DNA of 64,000 bases from Pseudobutyrivibrio ruminis HUN009 (GTDB lineage: Bacteria > Bacillota > Clostridia > Lachnospirales > Lachnospiraceae), in the NCBI RefSeq assembly GCF_000703005.1, contig NZ_JNLH01000001.1, forward strand, positions 2,163,001 through 2,227,000, in the 5' to 3' direction. Under the pieces are notes generated by a model. The model did not search any database and was not told the origin of the DNA. It saw only the letters and a program-made list of their open reading frames with translations. Numbering within the stretch: position 1 is the stretch's first letter; each line of letters starts with the position of its first letter. Positions 17,726-26,006 of this stretch are shown here, in pieces. A program made the position numbers and the translations under genes.

Positions 17726-19060
17726 TTAAAAGAACATTTCAAATCCTGCAATAATATATTTTCTAGCATCTGCCATTGAAACTATTCTATCGATATGTCC
17801 GTGAGCAGCTGCTGTAAGGGCACTATCCTGAAGCTCAGCATAATCTTTCTCGATTGCTGCAGCATCTGTACCATTATCTGCAAGAATTTTTGCAGCCTTA
17901 GAAGCTTCCATTGCTCCAACAGATGTGGTATCAAAAGCGTAAACTAAATCTGCACCAAGTGACTTTGAATTCATAAGTACATATGGTGTGCCATAGCCCT
18001 GCTTTGTAATAAGGTTAATCTTTGGAACACTAGCATCTACAAAACGCTGTGTCATTTGTGAAAGAGCTCTTGGAAGTCTCTTTTCCTGACATGTGCATGA
18101 TTTGAATGCTGCAACATTTGTAATTGAAAGAACTGGGATTTCATACATATCACAAAGATCTACGAAATCAGCTGCTTTCTCACAGCCAGCAGCTGAAAGA
18201 ACTGCCTCACCATCAATCTCTCTATTACCAACAACGCCGATAGTAACACCATCAAGTTTAATAAGACCAGTTACCATTTCCTTAGCAAAACCAGCCTTAA
18301 GCTCAACAAACTGTCTGTTATCTGCAAGCTCTGTTGCAACTGCAGCCGCATCTGTAAGCTTGCTCTCAAGACCTTCTGCTGCTCTATTAAGATCATCACT
18401 TGCTTCTACGATATCGTTTGGAATCATAGAAATAACCTGTCTCATAGATGAAACAACCTCTGCAAGTGAACCATGCATATCAACTGTACCAGCCTCTTCA
18501 AACTGGAATGCTGCTGAAGAAGTATCGCATTTATCAGAACTGTTTCCAGAAATTGTATCTGGTGAGTTAATGAAAAGCTTTGCTCCATCAACCATAAATG
18601 TGAAATCTGCAAGTGCAGGTAATACTGAAAGACCTCCACCACAGTTGCCAGCTACACAAATAAGCTGTGGAATAACCCCTTTAACATCGGCAGCTCTTTC
18701 AATAACAGAACCAAGTGCTTCAAGTGCATCAAATGACTCCTGAAGACGAACTCCGCCGCAATCAATAAAGCCAATTACTGGTGCACCAACCTTAAGTGCC
18801 ATGTCGTATACAGAAAGAATCTTTTTAGCGTGCATTTCGCCAATTGTGCCACCCAAAACATCGGCATTCTGGCTAAATACGAATACTAAAGTTCCATCCA
18901 CAAGACCATGTCCAATAATTACTCCGTCTGATGGTTCCTTTTTCGCATCAAGGTTAAAATCAGTGTTGCGACTTGTCACTAATGACTGAAGCTCAACAAA
19001 GCTGTTGTCATCAAGTAACGCGTTAATTCTAGCCTGAGCCTGACTTAAATCATTACCCAT
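17726..19060 (-). CDS. Acyl-CoA carboxyltransferase subunit (MmdA-like, short)
   Basis: A 444-residue member of the carboxyl transferase (crotonase-like, 12S/MmdA/PccB) family: N-terminal ARINALLDDNSFVEL, then GTIGEMHAKK, GFIDCGGVRLQE and GNCGGGLSVLPALADF. The second half holds AGFAKEMVTGLIKLDG and VYAFDTTSVGAMEA. It is shorter than the usual roughly 510 residues and diverged in the second half. With the carrier, beta and gamma genes it suggests a methylmalonyl-CoA- or other acyl-CoA-decarboxylating pump, or a transcarboxylase with the 5S-like subunit. It is the first gene of the cluster, with a promoter at 19109-19137. Confidence 0.85.
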   Translation of the reverse strand: MGNDLSQAQARINALLDDNSFVELQSLVTSRNTDFNLDAKKEPSDGVIIGHGLVDGTLVFVFSQNADVLGGTIGEMHAKKILSVYDMALKVGAPVIGFIDCGGVRLQESFDALEALGSVIERAADVKGVIPQLICVAGNCGGGLSVLPALADFTFMVDGAKLFINSPDTISGNSSDKCDTSSAAFQFEEAGTVDMHGSLAEVVSSMRQVISMIPNDIVEASDDLNRAAEGLESKLTDAAAVATELADNRQFVELKAGFAKEMVTGLIKLDGVTIGVVGNREIDGEAVLSAAGCEKAADFVDLCDMYEIPVLSITNVAAFKSCTCQEKRLPRALSQMTQRFVDASVPKINLITKQGYGTPYVLMNSKSLGADLVYAFDTTSVGAMEASKAAKILADNGTDAAAIEKDYAELQDSALTAAAHGHIDRIVSMADARKYIIAGFEMFF

Positions 19061-19108
19061 CTTATACCTCCATTTATATAAATTATTTCAAAATTTCTCG
19101 CAAGTTTA

Positions 19109-19137
19109 ATGATAACCATTTTTATCACCCATTTCAA
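19109..19137 (-). promoter_or_regulatory. Promoter of the Na+ decarboxylase operon
   Basis: On the minus strand TTGAAA (19132-19137), a 17-base spacer and TATCAT (19109-19114) make a good sigma-A-type promoter, about 50 bases before the carboxyltransferase start. Confidence 0.55.
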
Positions 19138-19200
19138 TGCGAATGTGTTAAAAAATTGTCATAAATTTATGAAGAAAAGATTGGTCATTATTTTCCTTGA

Positions 19201-19245
19201 AAAATAGGCATAAAAATAGCCAATCCAAAGGATGGATTGGCTATA
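19201..19245 (-). terminator. Intrinsic terminator after scpB
   Basis: A 29-base hairpin (19217-19245; stem ATAGCCAATCC with its complement) is followed on the minus strand by TTTTT and then a second T-rich run. It ends the scpAB transcript. Confidence 0.85.
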
Positions 19246-19261
19246 TAACATACATATAAAA

Positions 19262-19834
19262 TTAAATGGTAACTTCAACATTATTCGCTTCGTTTTCTGC
19301 CTCGATTTTGAACTCTTCGATTTGGGTTTGAGATAACTCAGGAAGTTCCTCGATTGAGCTTACTCCAAATGAACGAAGGAACTCCTCTGTAGTACCAAAA
19401 AGCATAGGTCTACCAGGCGCATCAAGACGTCCAAGCTCTGTACAAAGACCAAACTCAACAAGCTTTGAAACAGCAAAGTCGCAGGAAACACCACGAATCT
19501 TTTCGATTTCAGATTTTGTGATAGGCTGTTTGTATGCGATGATAGAAAGAGTTTCAAGCAAGACATCAGTAAGAACATATTTCTTAGGCTGTTTTGCTAT
19601 ACGAATAAGATATTCGTAAATATCAGGGCTAGTACACATCTGGTATGCCCCATCAATTTCAGTAATTGTGATACCTCTGTTCTGCTCTTTGTAGTTGCTT
19701 TTTAATGACTCAATAGCCTCTACAACTTGTTTTTCATCTATTTCAAGAGCCTTTGCGATTTTAGATGGCTCAACAGTGCCACCCATTGCAAAAAGTATAC
19801 CCTCAACTATGTTTTCGATTTCTTTTAATTCCAT
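19262..19834 (-). CDS. scpB: Segregation and condensation protein B
   Basis: 190 residues with two winged-helix domains of the ScpB family; typical blocks are IVEGILFAMGG near the start, TLSIIAYKQPITKSEIEKIRGV and LGRLDAPGRPMLFGTTEEFLRSFG. ScpB dimers with ScpA and SMC form the bacterial condensin that organises and segregates chromosomes. It starts 20 bases after scpA, in the usual scpA-scpB order. Confidence 0.95.
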   Translation of the reverse strand: MELKEIENIVEGILFAMGGTVEPSKIAKALEIDEKQVVEAIESLKSNYKEQNRGITITEIDGAYQMCTSPDIYEYLIRIAKQPKKYVLTDVLLETLSIIAYKQPITKSEIEKIRGVSCDFAVSKLVEFGLCTELGRLDAPGRPMLFGTTEEFLRSFGVSSIEELPELSQTQIEEFKIEAENEANNVEVTI

Positions 19835-19854
19835 AATACCCCTTCAAAAGCTGT

Positions 19855-20610
19855 CTAGGCAGCAATCTTTGATTCTATAAGAATATCTGTAAATGTATCT
19901 TCCTGAGTGATGTTGATTTGACCAGCCTTCATCATCTCTAAAATGCAAAGAAAAGTAACAATAACCTCTGTCTTTGAATGAGATGCCTCAAGAAGATTTC
20001 TAAAACTAAATGTATTGTGAGCCTTAGCAAAAGCAATAGTCCATTCCATTTTCTGCTCTAGGCTTACTTCTTCTTTTTTGATTTTGCCGAATGTAGAACG
20101 AATTGGATCTCGACGATTATCCTGTCTCTTGAGAACCTGGTTGAAAATATCGTTGAGCTTGTTAAGTGTCAAATCGCCCATAAGCTCTTCTAAATCAACC
20201 GGCTGCTCATACTTAAGAACTTCGTCAGGAATGGTAGGCTCCTTGTAGAATACAAGGCTAGCATCCATCTGTCTATCCCTAAGTTGGTAAGAAATTGTTT
20301 TGTACATTTTGTATTCCAACAACTGCTGTACCAACTCTGCACGTGGGTCCTCAGCTTCCTCTCCATCCTCTTCTTTTTCTTCGCGAGGGAGAAGCATGCG
20401 GCTTTTGATATCCAAAAGAGTTGTTGCCATAAGTAAGAACTCGCTCATGACATCCAAATCACTTTGGTCCATTGCACGCACATATTCCATGTATTGATCA
20501 GTAATCTCAACGATTGGAATATCGTATATATCAACTTTATTTTTGTCTATCAGGTGAAGAAGCAAATCCAAAGGCCCCTCAAACGCCTGAAGCTTAACAT
20601 TCATTTCCAA
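19855..20610 (-). CDS. scpA: Segregation and condensation protein A
   Basis: 251-residue kleisin of the SMC complex. The N-terminal motif FEGPLDLLLHLIDKNKVDIYDIPI binds the SMC neck, the middle is acidic, and the C-terminal winged helix (about 175-245) binds the SMC head. The TTG at 20610 has AGGGAGA seven bases upstream; an ATG at 20604 is the alternative start. The leader contains a long hairpin (20632-20714) of the same type as the one before idh, with a T5 run between that hairpin and the ribosome site. Confidence 0.94.
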   Translation of the reverse strand: MEMNVKLQAFEGPLDLLLHLIDKNKVDIYDIPIVEITDQYMEYVRAMDQSDLDVMSEFLLMATTLLDIKSRMLLPREEKEEDGEEAEDPRAELVQQLLEYKMYKTISYQLRDRQMDASLVFYKEPTIPDEVLKYEQPVDLEELMGDLTLNKLNDIFNQVLKRQDNRRDPIRSTFGKIKKEEVSLEQKMEWTIAFAKAHNTFSFRNLLEASHSKTEVIVTFLCILEMMKAGQINITQEDTFTDILIESKIAA

Positions 20611-20631
20611 GTTTTTCTCTCCCTAAAAACC

Positions 20632-20714
20632 GTCTGTTACGACTACAAGCCTTAGTAATTCTCCGCTCGACATATGTCTCGCTTGAGAATTCAAAGAGCT
20701 TGTAGCCTACAGAC
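20632..20714 (-). ncRNA. Structured leader hairpin, copy 1 (upstream of scpA)
   Basis: An 83-nt imperfect inverted repeat with three paired arms: 20632-20637 with 20709-20714, 20643-20650 with 20698-20705, and 20657-20663 with 20685-20691. The core, on the minus strand, is AAGCGA, GACATATGTC, then GAGCG. GC pairs, a tandem G-A/G-A mismatch and an inner stem can form. The same core occurs in copy 2 with different arm sequences. It ends ten bases before the scpA ribosome site and is followed by GGTTTTTA, so it could also act as an attenuator. I do not recognise it as a named RNA family. Confidence 0.55.
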
Positions 20715-20762
20715 TCATCTAAATATTAAATACTTGTATCTAAATTCTATCTTCTACGAACT

Positions 20763-20802
20763 AAAAATGGTCTCGTACGCCTAGACCACGTATGAGACCA
20801 TT
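20763..20802 (-). terminator. Intrinsic terminator after idh
   Basis: A 14-position stem (20766-20779 with 20789-20802, one G-T pair) and a nine-base loop are followed by TTTTT on the minus strand. It lies 62 bases after the idh stop. Confidence 0.82.
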
Positions 20803-20863
20803 ATAAAAGACTATATTGTGTATGTCAACACGATATACCACTATATGTAGTTGTCAGACAATT

Positions 20864-22069
20864 TTAAAGCGATTCTAAAGTCTTGCGAATTTCAATGATG
20901 AAATCGCGTGAATTAAGGACTGTTGGATTTTCGATAGATGTGATAAGAGCCAAATCCTTTGTCATCTTGCCATCTTCGATTGTTTTGATGCATGCTTTCT
21001 CAAGCTTATCTGCAAATGCAGAAAGCTCAGGAATGTTGTCTAATTCACCGCGCTTTCTAAGAGCACCTGTCCAAGCAAAAATTGTAGCTACAGAGTTTGT
21101 TGATGTCTCCTCACCCTTTAAATGCTTGTAATAGTGACGCTGAACAGTACCGTGAGCCGCTTCGTACTCATAGTAGCCAGCTGGTGAAACAAGTACTGAT
21201 GTCATCATAGCAAGTGAGCCAAATGCTGATGAAATCATATCGCTCATTACATCGCCATCATAGTTCTTACAAGCCCAGATGAAACCACCTTCAGATTTCA
21301 TTACACGAGCAACCGCATCATCGATAAGTGTATAGAAATATTCGATTCCTGTCTTATCAAATGCGTCCTTATATTCTTTATCAAAGATTTCCTGGAACAC
21401 ATCCTTAAATCTATGATCATATTTCTTTGAAATAGTATCCTTTGTAGCAAACCAAAGATCCTGCTTAGTATCTAAAGCGTACTTAAAGCAGCTATGAGCA
21501 AAGCTTTCGATAGAATTGTCAAGATTGTGCTGTCCCTGAACAACGCCGGGACCATTAAATGTATGAACAAGAGAACGCTCTTCTGTTCCGTCTTCAGCTG
21601 TGTATACAAGCTCAACTTTTCCAGCTCCTGGAATTCTCATTTCGGTGTTCTTGTATACATCACCATAAGCATGACGAGCAATTGTAATAGGCTTTTTCCA
21701 AGATTTAACATTTGGGTCAATACCTTTAACAACGATAGGTGCACGGAAAACAGTACCATCTAGGATTGCACGAATTGTACCGTTTGGACTCTTCCACATT
21801 TCCTTGAGATTGTATTCAGTCATACGTGCTGCATTAGGAGTGATTGTTGCGCACTTAACAGCAACTCCATATTTCTTTGTGGCTTCAGCTGACTCCACTG
21901 TAACTTTGTCGTCTGTCTCGTTTCTATGCTCTAAACCTAAGTCATAATACTCTGTCTTTAAATCAATGAATGGAAGAAGTAGCTCGTCCTTAATCATCTG
22001 CCAAAGGATACGAGTCATCTCGTCTCCGTCCATCTCAACCAAAGGTGTCGTCATCTGAATTTTGCTCAT
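20864..22069 (-). CDS. icd: NADP-dependent isocitrate dehydrogenase, eukaryote-like type
   Basis: 401 residues, converting isocitrate to 2-oxoglutarate with NADP+. The N-terminus (TTPLVEMDGDEMTRI) and the segment TITPNAARMTEYNLKEMWKSPNG belong to the homodimeric eukaryote-like IDH group, not the E. coli type. The metal-binding aspartates (KNYDGDVMSD) and the cofactor loop AAHGTVQRHY are present. In a fermenter this would serve glutamate synthesis from an incomplete TCA cycle. The ATG has a GGAGA site; the leader holds hairpin copy 2. No terminator separates it from leuS upstream. Confidence 0.94.
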   Translation of the reverse strand: MSKIQMTTPLVEMDGDEMTRILWQMIKDELLLPFIDLKTEYYDLGLEHRNETDDKVTVESAEATKKYGVAVKCATITPNAARMTEYNLKEMWKSPNGTIRAILDGTVFRAPIVVKGIDPNVKSWKKPITIARHAYGDVYKNTEMRIPGAGKVELVYTAEDGTEERSLVHTFNGPGVVQGQHNLDNSIESFAHSCFKYALDTKQDLWFATKDTISKKYDHRFKDVFQEIFDKEYKDAFDKTGIEYFYTLIDDAVARVMKSEGGFIWACKNYDGDVMSDMISSAFGSLAMMTSVLVSPAGYYEYEAAHGTVQRHYYKHLKGEETSTNSVATIFAWTGALRKRGELDNIPELSAFADKLEKACIKTIEDGKMTKDLALITSIENPTVLNSRDFIIEIRKTLESL

Positions 22070-22092
22070 ACATTATCTCCTTAACCCAGTCC

Positions 22093-22175
22093 GCCAGTTA
22101 CACTCTCAAGCATTGTATTTCTACGCTCAACAACACGTTTCGCTTTAGAAATACAATAGCTTGATAGCTACTGGC
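22093..22175 (-). ncRNA. Structured leader hairpin, copy 2 (upstream of idh)
   Basis: An 83-nt imperfect inverted repeat: 22093-22098 with 22170-22175, 22106-22111 with 22159-22164, and a perfect 12-bp helix 22112-22123 with 22146-22157. Its core on the minus strand is AAGCGA, AACGTGTTGTT, GAGCG, and the inner stem AAC/GTT replaces the GAC/GTC of copy 1. It begins 28 bases after the leuS stop and ends about 11 bases before the idh ribosome site. No T run follows, so it is not a normal terminator. Function unknown. Confidence 0.55.
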
Positions 22176-22202
22176 TCAATTAATAATAATCAAATTACAG
22201 TA

Positions 22203-24608
22203 TTACTTTACCACGAGGTTTACGATTTTGTTTGGAACGTAAATCTCTTTAACAAGGTTCTTACCTTCGAGAGCCTTTGCTACATTTTCGTCAGCCTTTG
22301 CTGTTGCAAGAGCTTCATCTTTGTCACATCCGTTAGGAATTGTGATTGTAGCCTTAAGCTTTCCATTTACCTGAACAGCGATTTCAATTGTAGATTCCAC
22401 AATCTTCTTAGGGTCATATTCTGGCCACTGTGAAAGTGAGCAGTATCCTTCACCGCCAAGCTCAGCGTACATTTCCTCGCAAAGATGAGGAGCAAATGGG
22501 CAAAGAATCTTTACAAGAAGTATAAGGTTATCCTTTGTGATATGACCTTCAGCAACAATATCATTAAGAAGTCCCATCATCGCAGCAATAGCTGTGTTGA
22601 ACTTCATAGCTTCGATATCTTCTGATACCTTCTTGATTGTCTTATGAATACCTGTTTCAATCTTTTCGCTATTTGCTTCATCTGTAACGATGTCTGTAAG
22701 ACCAGCAAATCTCTCAAGGAATCTCTTACATCCACGAACCGAAGCGTCAGACCAAGGAGCAGCTGCGCCGTAGTCGCCCATGAATAATACGTAAGTACGA
22801 AGTGTATCAGCGCCATATGCATCTACGATATCAAGTGGATCGATTACGTTTCCACGTGACTTAGACATCTTCTGTCCATCCTCACCAAGGATCATACCCT
22901 GAGCACTTCTCTTCTTGTATGGCTCTGGAGTATTTACAACACCAAGGTCATAAAGGAAGTGATGCCAGAAACGCGAGTAAATCAAGTGACGTGTAACGTG
23001 CTCCATACCACCGTTGTACCAATCTACTGGCATCCAGTAGTTTAGCTTTTCTCTAGCAGCAAATTCGTTGTCATTATGTGGATCGATGTAACGAAGGAAA
23101 TACCAAGAAGAACCAGCCCACTGAGGCATAGTATCTGTCTCACGCTTTGCAGCGCCGCCACACTTAGGACATTTGCAATTTACAAAGCTTTCTACTCTGG
23201 CAAGTGGAGACTCTCCATCTGTACCAGGCTCAAACTTCTCCATTACAGGAAGCTTAAGTGGAAGCTCCTCATATGGAACTGCAACATCGCCACATGTAGG
23301 ACAATGTACAATTGGAATAGGCTCACCCCAGTAACGCTGTCTGTTAAATGCCCAGTCTTTCATCTTGAACTGAACACCAGCCTTACCGCAGCCTTTTCTT
23401 TCAAGTTCCTGAATCATTCTATCGATTGAGTCCTTTTTGTTGTTAAGACCATTAAGGAACTCAGAATTAATCATGTTTCCTTCGCCTGTGTAAGCTTCTT
23501 TTGTAACATCTCCACCCTCGATAACAGGGATAATATCAATGCCAAACTTAGTAGCGAAGTCCCAGTCACGCTGATCATGAGCAGGAACGGCCATAATAGC
23601 ACCAGTACCGTAGCCCATCATTACGTAATCTGAAATAAATACAGGGATTTTCTTGCCAGTGATTGGGTTGATTGCATCGAAGCCCTCAACACGAACGCCA
23701 GTCTTGTCCTTTGAAACAAGCTGTGTACGCTCAAACTCAGACTTCTTCTGGCACTCTGCTCTGTAAGCTAAGATAGCGTCCATGTTAGAAATCTTGTCTG
23801 CATATTTATCAATATATGGATGCTCTGGAGCAATAACCATAAATGTAACACCGCAAAGTGTATCTGGGCGTGTTGTGTAAATCTCAAGCTTATCTTCGAT
23901 TCCTTCAAGTGTGAAATTTACGAAAGCACCCTTTGATTTACCAATCCAGTTAACCTGCTGCTGCTTGATATTCTCTGGGAAATCAAGACCATCAAGTCCC
24001 TGAAGAAGCTTATCAGCGTACTCTGTGATACGAAGATACCAAACGTCCTTTTCCTTCTGGATAACGTCTGTATCGCAGATATCACATTTACCACCCTGTG
24101 AATCCTCGTTTGAAAGTACTACCTTACAATGTGGGCAGTAGTTAACAAGAGTCTTATCTCTGAAAACAAGGCCCTTCTCGAACATCTTAAGGAAAATCCA
24201 CTGAGTCCACTTGTAGTAGTCCTCCTGTGTAGTGTCGATTGTACGACTATAATCAAAAGAGAATCCTACACTCTTAAGCTGAGTAGTAAATTTCTTGATA
24301 TTATCATCTGTAATCTTTCTTGGATGAGTGTTTGTCTTTACAGCGTAATTCTCTGTAGGAAGACCAAATGCATCAAAACCGATAGGGAATAATACATTGT
24401 ATCCCTGCATTCTTCGCTTTCTAGATACTACCTCAACTGAAGAATAAGCCTTGATATGTCCAACGTGCATACCAGCACCAGATGGATATGGGAACTCTAC
24501 AAGACCATAGAATTTTGGCTTATCAGAACCATCAACAGCTTTGAAAATCTCGTCCTTTTCCCAAGCTGCTTGCCATTTTTTCTCAATAGCTTTAAAGTTA
24601 TGTTTCAT
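22203..24608 (-). CDS. leuS: Leucyl-tRNA synthetase
   Basis: 801 residues from ATG 24608, chosen because GAGGTGAG precedes it; a TTG at 24632 gives a longer frame without support. Class I motifs are present: the HIGH-like HVGH in PYPSGAGMHVGH, and KMSKS in GQKMSKSRGNV. The CP1 editing domain sits between them (TTRPDTLCGVTF and YGTGAIMAVPAHD motifs). A Cys-rich insert (CPHCKVVLSNED...CDICD) precedes the editing domain. The anticodon-binding domain is C-terminal. The leader is too short for a T-box. It charges tRNA-Leu. Confidence 0.97.
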   Translation of the reverse strand: MKHNFKAIEKKWQAAWEKDEIFKAVDGSDKPKFYGLVEFPYPSGAGMHVGHIKAYSSVEVVSRKRRMQGYNVLFPIGFDAFGLPTENYAVKTNTHPRKITDDNIKKFTTQLKSVGFSFDYSRTIDTTQEDYYKWTQWIFLKMFEKGLVFRDKTLVNYCPHCKVVLSNEDSQGGKCDICDTDVIQKEKDVWYLRITEYADKLLQGLDGLDFPENIKQQQVNWIGKSKGAFVNFTLEGIEDKLEIYTTRPDTLCGVTFMVIAPEHPYIDKYADKISNMDAILAYRAECQKKSEFERTQLVSKDKTGVRVEGFDAINPITGKKIPVFISDYVMMGYGTGAIMAVPAHDQRDWDFATKFGIDIIPVIEGGDVTKEAYTGEGNMINSEFLNGLNNKKDSIDRMIQELERKGCGKAGVQFKMKDWAFNRQRYWGEPIPIVHCPTCGDVAVPYEELPLKLPVMEKFEPGTDGESPLARVESFVNCKCPKCGGAAKRETDTMPQWAGSSWYFLRYIDPHNDNEFAAREKLNYWMPVDWYNGGMEHVTRHLIYSRFWHHFLYDLGVVNTPEPYKKRSAQGMILGEDGQKMSKSRGNVIDPLDIVDAYGADTLRTYVLFMGDYGAAAPWSDASVRGCKRFLERFAGLTDIVTDEANSEKIETGIHKTIKKVSEDIEAMKFNTAIAAMMGLLNDIVAEGHITKDNLILLVKILCPFAPHLCEEMYAELGGEGYCSLSQWPEYDPKKIVESTIEIAVQVNGKLKATITIPNGCDKDEALATAKADENVAKALEGKNLVKEIYVPNKIVNLVVK

Positions 24609-24635
24609 TTTCTCACCTCGTAATCTATACAACTA

Positions 24636-24691
24636 ACCGAAATTATAATAAAAGCTGTAGAGTTTTGCAATGAAAACATCTACAGCTTTTT
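24636..24691 (-). terminator. Terminator of the XRE-membrane gene, next to leuS promoter
   Basis: A 12-base-pair stem of AAAAGCTGTAGA with its complement spans about 24649-24691 and is followed on the minus strand by TTTTATTATAATTT. The TATAAT within this tail (about 24645) is also the best -10 candidate for leuS, so terminator and promoter adjoin. Confidence 0.7.
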
Positions 24692-24696
24692 AATAA

Positions 24697-25896
24697 TTAT
24701 CGCTCTTGTCCTGTGGTAACACGACCTTCTTCCTCGGGGTCATACCCTGTCCAAATATCATCGCCAAAATTGTAATAATAAATGCTAAATCGCTCTAATG
24801 TATTACCCTCGAAGACATATGAAGATAAATCTTTCAATAAATAGTCTTTATATTTTACCAGATGCCCTCCATTAATAAGGCTATCCGGATATGATAGATA
24901 TACATAAACAATTTTATTATCATCGTCATCAAGTAACGCATACTCATATACGCTACTTTGACCATCAGATGCGATATACGCAGGATAATTATAAGACTCC
25001 TCGTCATACAAAATCTTATTTATATGATAGTCACTATCTTCCTTGCTAGTGTCATAGATAGTACATTTAATTTCAGATAAACGTTCTACTTCCTTATCAT
25101 AATTCTCATCTGTATATGTGGCCTCTAAAATTATGTCGCCATCTGTATCAAAAAGCCCTGTTTTAAGAAAATACTCATAGTCTGAGGATAACATATCAGA
25201 TACATCGTCAGGAAATATTAATAAACTACTGTTTATATCTCCTCCGTATTCCTCTAATATGTATTCTTTATCATAGTTTTCAATTCCTGTTTTATGTACA
25301 TAAGGTTGCGACATTTCATAAAAGCAAAGAACATATATAAATAAAAACACAAGAATAAATCGCAAACTAAATATAGCAAGAACTCCTACAATAACTTTTA
25401 CAACTAGACTAAAATGCTTTTTCTTCGCCAGCTTCTGCAAAATACCATTAGTATACAAAGTAGTTATTGCCATACCAACAAAGCCAAGAAAAGAAAAAAG
25501 AATAGCCAAAGCCCTCATAAAATTGGGCTCATAATTAATGCATTGAAGCGCAATTGCAAGAGTAAGTAAAAAGGTCCCCACCAAGCTAAAGCCTCTTACC
25601 CAATTAAGCAGGTTAGTTTTTTCAGCATCTGCATAATCAGCCATTTTCTCAGCAACATCATGTAATTCTTCATTCATCATATCGCTTTTTCTTTCACCTT
25701 CAATTATCTCGCGAACGTCTACATCAAAAAAGTCAGCGATTTCTACCAGCAAAGATATATCTGGTAAATTACTTCCAGTCTCCCATCTTGATATAGTTCT
25801 TGAGCTCACATTGAAAACCTGGGCAAGCATTTCTTGAGTCATTTGTTTTTCATTTCTAAGCTGTTTTAAAAACTTGCCAATTTTCTGTTGATCCAA
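24697..25896 (-). CDS. XRE-family HTH regulator fused to a membrane and exported domain
   Basis: 399 residues. The N-terminal XRE helix-turn-helix (about 6-62; MTQEMLAQVFNVSSRTISRWE) is cytoplasmic. Three to four membrane helices follow between about 100 and 195. The remaining 200 residues are acidic and Tyr-rich, presumably outside the cell. The start is TTG with a strong GGAGG nine bases upstream. Such membrane-tethered one-component regulators are common in Firmicutes, but the exported domain is unrecognised. It has its own terminators on both sides, so it is monocistronic. It may control the adjacent 26007-28782 genes. Confidence 0.75.
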   Translation of the reverse strand: MDQQKIGKFLKQLRNEKQMTQEMLAQVFNVSSRTISRWETGSNLPDISLLVEIADFFDVDVREIIEGERKSDMMNEELHDVAEKMADYADAEKTNLLNWVRGFSLVGTFLLTLAIALQCINYEPNFMRALAILFSFLGFVGMAITTLYTNGILQKLAKKKHFSLVVKVIVGVLAIFSLRFILVFLFIYVLCFYEMSQPYVHKTGIENYDKEYILEEYGGDINSSLLIFPDDVSDMLSSDYEYFLKTGLFDTDGDIILEATYTDENYDKEVERLSEIKCTIYDTSKEDSDYHINKILYDEESYNYPAYIASDGQSSVYEYALLDDDDNKIVYVYLSYPDSLINGGHLVKYKDYLLKDLSSYVFEGNTLERFSIYYYNFGDDIWTGYDPEEEGRVTTGQER

Positions 25897-25942
25897 AGTG
25901 AATTTCCTCCTTTCGTTGATAATTGAAGTATAAAATATAAGC

Positions 25943-25979
25943 TAAAAATTAACAGGACACAAAACGAGAGTGCCCTGTT
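25943..25979 (-). terminator. Intrinsic terminator after the GH114-like gene
   Basis: A stem of AACAGG-x-CAC with its complement (25951-25979, one internal mismatch) is followed by AATTTTTAG on the minus strand. A second small palindrome, TTAGACAACCTTGTCTAA, sits at 25986-26003 just after the stop codon. Confidence 0.75.
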
Positions 25980-26006
25980 TTAAGCTATTAGACAAGGTTG
26001 TCTAAT

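Noticed and set aside
20611..20863. Gene-free gap as a possible mobile element insertion
   Set aside because: No transposase, no direct repeats and no terminal repeats beyond the hairpins; the content is a terminator and a structured leader.
24630..24650. PurBox-like ACCGAAAT upstream of leuS
   Set aside because: It lacks the final C of CCGAAC and leuS is not a purine gene.
24609..24696. Possible T-box leader before leuS
   Set aside because: The leader from the -10 to the ATG is only about 35-40 bases, too short for a T-box, and no T-box sequence is visible.
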